Shown: positions 61,113 to 64,000 of the stretch, piece after piece
Numbering within the stretch: the first letter of the stretch is position 1
How the letters are laid out: every line of letters begins with the position of its first letter
Source of the DNA: Coprobacter fastidiosus
GTDB lineage: Bacteria > Bacteroidota > Bacteroidia > Bacteroidales > Coprobacteraceae
NCBI RefSeq assembly: GCF_030296935.1
Contig: NZ_AP028032.1
Location: 1-64,000, forward strand
Direction of reading: 5' to 3'
DNA: 64,000 nucleotides
Notes under the pieces: generated by a model
Databases searched by the model: none
What the model was told of the DNA's origin: nothing
Seen by the model: the letters and a program-made list of their open reading frames with translations, nothing else
Translations under genes and position numbers: made by a program

Positions 61113-62900
61113 ATGAAGAATATTCGCAATTTTTGTATTATTGCACATATAGACCACGGAAAAAGCACATTGGCCGACCGTTTATTAGAGTTTACGAATA
61201 CCGTAGCTGCTAAGGATTTGCAGGATCAGGTATTGGATAACATGGATTTGGAGCGGGAGAGAGGTATTACGATCAAGAGTCATGCCATACAGATGGAATA
61301 TATATATAATGATGAAAAGTATATATTGAACTTGATCGATACTCCGGGCCATGTTGACTTTTCATATGAGGTGTCTCGTTCTATCGCTGCTTGTGAGGGG
61401 GCTTTGTTGATTGTAGATGCATCTCAGGGCATTCAGGCGCAGACGATTTCCAATTTGTATATGGCGATCGAAAATGATTTGGAGATAATACCTGTTGTCA
61501 ATAAAGTAGATCTTCCCAGCGCAATGCCCGATGAAGTCGAAGATCAGATCATTGAATTGATCGGTTGTAAGCGAGAAGAGATAATACGTGCCAGCGGTAA
61601 GACCGGTGTCGGAGTTGAAGAAATTCTTCAATCGATTATCGAACGTATTCCTGCCCCGACAGGTAATCCGGAAGCTCCTTTACAATGTCTTATATTCGAC
61701 TCTGTATTTAATCCGTTTAGAGGAATCATCGCATACTTTAAGATTATGAATGGCGTGATTCGGACAGGTGATAAAGTAAAGTTTGTTGCTACTGGCAAAG
61801 AGTATGAAGCCGATGAGATAGGAGTACTTAAGCTGGACATGTCTCCTCGAAAAGAACTTGGAACGGGTGATGTAGGATATATTATTTCAGGAATAAAAAC
61901 ATCTCGGGAGGTAAAGGTTGGAGATACGATTACACATATAGCACGTCCGTGCGATAAAGCAATCGATGGTTTTGAGGAAGTGAAACCTATGGTGTTTGCA
62001 GGAGTATATCCGATCGAAAGTGAAAATTTCGAAGATTTACGAGCATCTTTAGAAAAGTTGCAATTGAATGATGCTTCACTGACTTTCCAGCCTGAGTCTT
62101 CGGTTGCATTAGGCTTCGGTTTTCGTTGCGGTTTTCTTGGGTTACTACACATGGAGATAATTCAGGAACGGCTCGATAGAGAATTTGATATGGACGTTAT
62201 CACTACAGTACCTAATGTATCCTATAAAGTATATGATAAAAAAGGAAATGTGACAGAGGTACATAATCCGTCCGGTTTGCCCGATCCTACTTTGATAGAA
62301 AAAATAGAAGAACCTTATATAAGGGCCTCTGTTATAACGGCAACCGATTATATCGGGCCGATTATGACGCTTTGTCTGGGAAAACGAGGAGAGCTTATCA
62401 AGCAGGAATATATTTCGGGTAACAGAGTTGAGCTGATCTATGATTTGCCTTTGGGTGAGATTGTTATCGATTTTTATGACAAGTTGAAAAGTATCTCTAA
62501 AGGATATGCTTCGTTCGATTATCATCTCCACGATTTCAGACCATCTAAATTAGTTAAACTGGATATTTTGTTAAATGGAGAGTCGGTAGACGCATTATCT
62601 ACTTTGACGCATTTTGACAATGCGGTTTCGTTTGGGCGGCGTATGTGTGAAAAACTGAAAGAACTGATTCCCCGCCAGCAATTTGATATTGCTATACAAG
62701 CTGCAATCGGTGCAAAAATCATTGCTCGTGAAACCATAAAGGCCGTGCGTAAAGACGTTACGGCAAAATGTTACGGGGGGGATATAAGTCGTAAACGGAA
62801 ACTTTTGGAAAAGCAGAAAAGAGGGAAAAAACGAATGAAGCAGATCGGTTCGGTAGAAGTACCACAAAAGGCCTTTCTTGCCGTGTTGAAATTAGACTGA
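61113..62900 (+). CDS. lepA: Elongation factor 4 (LepA)
   Basis: Ribosomal GTPase that back-translocates stalled ribosomes and helps initiation-complex assembly. The 595-residue length is exact for the family. The G domain has [20 protein letters not shown] and [14 protein letters not shown] and the C-terminal LepA-specific domain ending [17 protein letters not shown] are present. It is monocistronic with a terminator downstream. Confidence 0.98.
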   Translation: MKNIRNFCIIAHIDHGKSTLADRLLEFTNTVAAKDLQDQVLDNMDLERERGITIKSHAIQMEYIYNDEKYILNLIDTPGHVDFSYEVSRSIAACEGALLIVDASQGIQAQTISNLYMAIENDLEIIPVVNKVDLPSAMPDEVEDQIIELIGCKREEIIRASGKTGVGVEEILQSIIERIPAPTGNPEAPLQCLIFDSVFNPFRGIIAYFKIMNGVIRTGDKVKFVATGKEYEADEIGVLKLDMSPRKELGTGDVGYIISGIKTSREVKVGDTITHIARPCDKAIDGFEEVKPMVFAGVYPIESENFEDLRASLEKLQLNDASLTFQPESSVALGFGFRCGFLGLLHMEIIQERLDREFDMDVITTVPNVSYKVYDKKGNVTEVHNPSGLPDPTLIEKIEEPYIRASVITATDYIGPIMTLCLGKRGELIKQEYISGNRVELIYDLPLGEIVIDFYDKLKSISKGYASFDYHLHDFRPSKLVKLDILLNGESVDALSTLTHFDNAVSFGRRMCEKLKELIPRQQFDIAIQAAIGAKIIARETIKAVRKDVTAKCYGGDISRKRKLLEKQKRGKKRMKQIGSVEVPQKAFLAVLKLD

Positions 62901-62924
62901 AATAAACTTTATATCGGTTTTGAC

Positions 62925-62958
62925 AAAGGAACATTCTTTATGAGGATGTTCCTTTTTT
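62925..62958 (+). terminator. Terminator of lepA
   Basis: AAAGGAACAT (62925-62934) pairs with ATGTTCCTTT (62946-62955) and six T follow the CC, 25 bases after the lepA stop. Confidence 0.88.
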
Positions 62959-63157
62959 ATATCGTTTTTTTGCCGAAAAATATTATTTTTGCGTTGTATA
63001 TCTGATACTGTTTAGATTTGGAGCGTCGTATTGCGATGTGAGTAGAATTATTTTTATATATTTCTGTATGGTTTAGACAGTTTCTTTAAAAAAACAGATA
63101 ATAATTAAACTGTGACAGCTTGATTTCTGTTCTACAAAAAGTTAAGATTTTTAAGTT

Positions 63158-64000
63158 ATGAAAGATTCTATTTTTGCAATCCGTCGTACATTACAAAATT
63201 ATACGAATGGCGGGTACGTATTAATTATGGTAACGGTATTGGCCATGATTATAGCCAATTCTCCTTTAGCATCGATGTATTTTTCTTGGTGGGATGTTCC
63301 TGTCTCATTGCAGATAGGAAGTTTCAATCTGTTTAGCCACCACGGAGAACCGATGACTCTGATGCAATTTATAAACGATGCTCTTATGGCAATTTTCTTT
63401 TTCTCCGTAGGACTCGAGATAAAAAGAGAAGTGTTGGTAGGTGAATTATCATCAGTGAAGCAGGCTTTATTACCGGTTATCGCTGCGGTAGGGGGTATTG
63501 TGTTGCCAATTCTGATTTTTCGAATGGTTGCCGAAGGAGAAGATATATTAAGAGGAAGTGCGATTCCGATGGCTACCGATATCGCATTTTCTTTAGGTAT
63601 TTTAAGTATGTTGGGTAGAAGAGTGCCTATCGGATTGAAAATATTTTTGGCTACTTTGGCAGTAGCGGACGATGTCGGAGGAATCTTGGCAATAGCGATA
63701 TTCTATTCAGGAGAAATCTATTTTACCTATTTGCTTTATGCTTTTGGGCTTTTAGTGGTTCTACTAATGGGTTCGAAATGGCATATTAATAGTAAAATGT
63801 TCTATATATTGATTGGTATTGCTGTTTGGTTTTTGTTTCTCAATTCGGGAATACATCCGACTATTGCCGGAGTTTTGGTCGCATTTTGCGTACCGGCACA
63901 TCCTGTGATGCATACCGAAAAATTTATTAACAAGATCAGAGATACGGTTTCCCGTTTTCCGGCATCTGAAAATCAAGAAAGCGGTGAGACACATATTTTG
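63158..64000 (+). CDS. nhaA: Na+/H+ antiporter NhaA, cut by the window end
   Basis: Inner-membrane antiporter that exports sodium in exchange for protons. The first 281 codons are present and in frame to the last base; family members are usually 380-440 residues, so about a third is missing. ATDIAFSLGIL and LAVADDVGGILAIA hold the aspartates equivalent to Asp133, Asp163 and Asp164 of E. coli NhaA. INDALMAIFFFSVGLEIKRE is the conserved early helix. It has its own 257-base upstream region after the lepA terminator. Confidence 0.95.
   Translation, partial: MKDSIFAIRRTLQNYTNGGYVLIMVTVLAMIIANSPLASMYFSWWDVPVSLQIGSFNLFSHHGEPMTLMQFINDALMAIFFFSVGLEIKREVLVGELSSVKQALLPVIAAVGGIVLPILIFRMVAEGEDILRGSAIPMATDIAFSLGILSMLGRRVPIGLKIFLATLAVADDVGGILAIAIFYSGEIYFTYLLYAFGLLVVLLMGSKWHINSKMFYILIGIAVWFLFLNSGIHPTIAGVLVAFCVPAHPVMHTEKFINKIRDTVSRFPASENQESGETHIL

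Overview
The window looks like a chromosomal segment from an AT-rich Bacteroidales bacterium, probably a gut or host-associated anaerobe. The supporting signs are Bacteroidetes-type promoters (TTTG, about 19 bases, TAnnTTTG) before several genes, an orphan TonB-plug protein, a Bacteroidetes-style CBM20-GH77 amylomaltase, a secreted GH2 enzyme and dipeptidyl peptidase III, and weak Shine-Dalgarno signals. Genus cannot be fixed from sequence alone. No transposase, integrase, rRNA operon or CRISPR array was seen.

Layout. 1-2.9 kb: dnaA and a family 2 glycosyltransferase. 2.9-12.2 kb: housekeeping genes (nitroreductase, B12-dependent ribonucleotide reductase, 4-alpha-glucanotransferase, purA, a Fur-family regulator, an AlkD-like protein). 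12.3-14.3 kb: exported dipeptidyl peptidase III. 14.6-22.2 kb: a heavy-metal RND efflux operon (TolC-like, membrane fusion lipoprotein, CzcA-like pump) ending in its own two-component system. 22.4-30.1 kb: a second efflux operon, TetR / TolC-like / HlyD / two ABC ATPases / two ABC-2 permeases / AraC, resembling YbhGFSR with the double ATPase split in two. 30.5-33.9 kb: metY and a secreted GH2 glycosidase.

34.1-37.4 kb: initiator tRNA-Met with a 29-bp perfect hairpin directly behind it, then a very AT-rich three-gene unit. It holds two paralogous exported proteins of unknown family and a TPR-tailed enzyme of the O-antigen ligase / O-oligosaccharyltransferase family. This is the best candidate for an undescribed system. 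37.5-38.8 kb: a Bcr/CflA-type MFS pump.

39.1-50.0 kb: a complete membrane-bound uptake [NiFe]-hydrogenase locus in two divergent arms. The minus arm is hypC-hypD-hypE-small subunit-large subunit-cytochrome b-protease. The plus arm is hypF-hypA-hypB-methyltransferase. The small subunit carries the two extra cysteines of the oxygen-tolerant [4Fe-3S] proximal cluster. The locus supplies structural subunits, membrane quinone coupling, Fe(CN)2CO assembly, Ni insertion and C-terminal processing.

50.0-54.8 kb: a tight minus-strand run of acyl-CoA ligase, phenylacetate-CoA ligase, ACT protein, membrane protein and xanthine phosphoribosyltransferase. 54.9-60.8 kb: a large exported MG2/TonB-plug protein, a small hypothetical protein and a PhoR/PhoB-like two-component pair. 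61.1-64 kb: lepA and the start of nhaA, cut by the window end. Three copies of a conserved 16-base motif (TAAATTTTAnYCGGGT) lie in separate intergenic regions.
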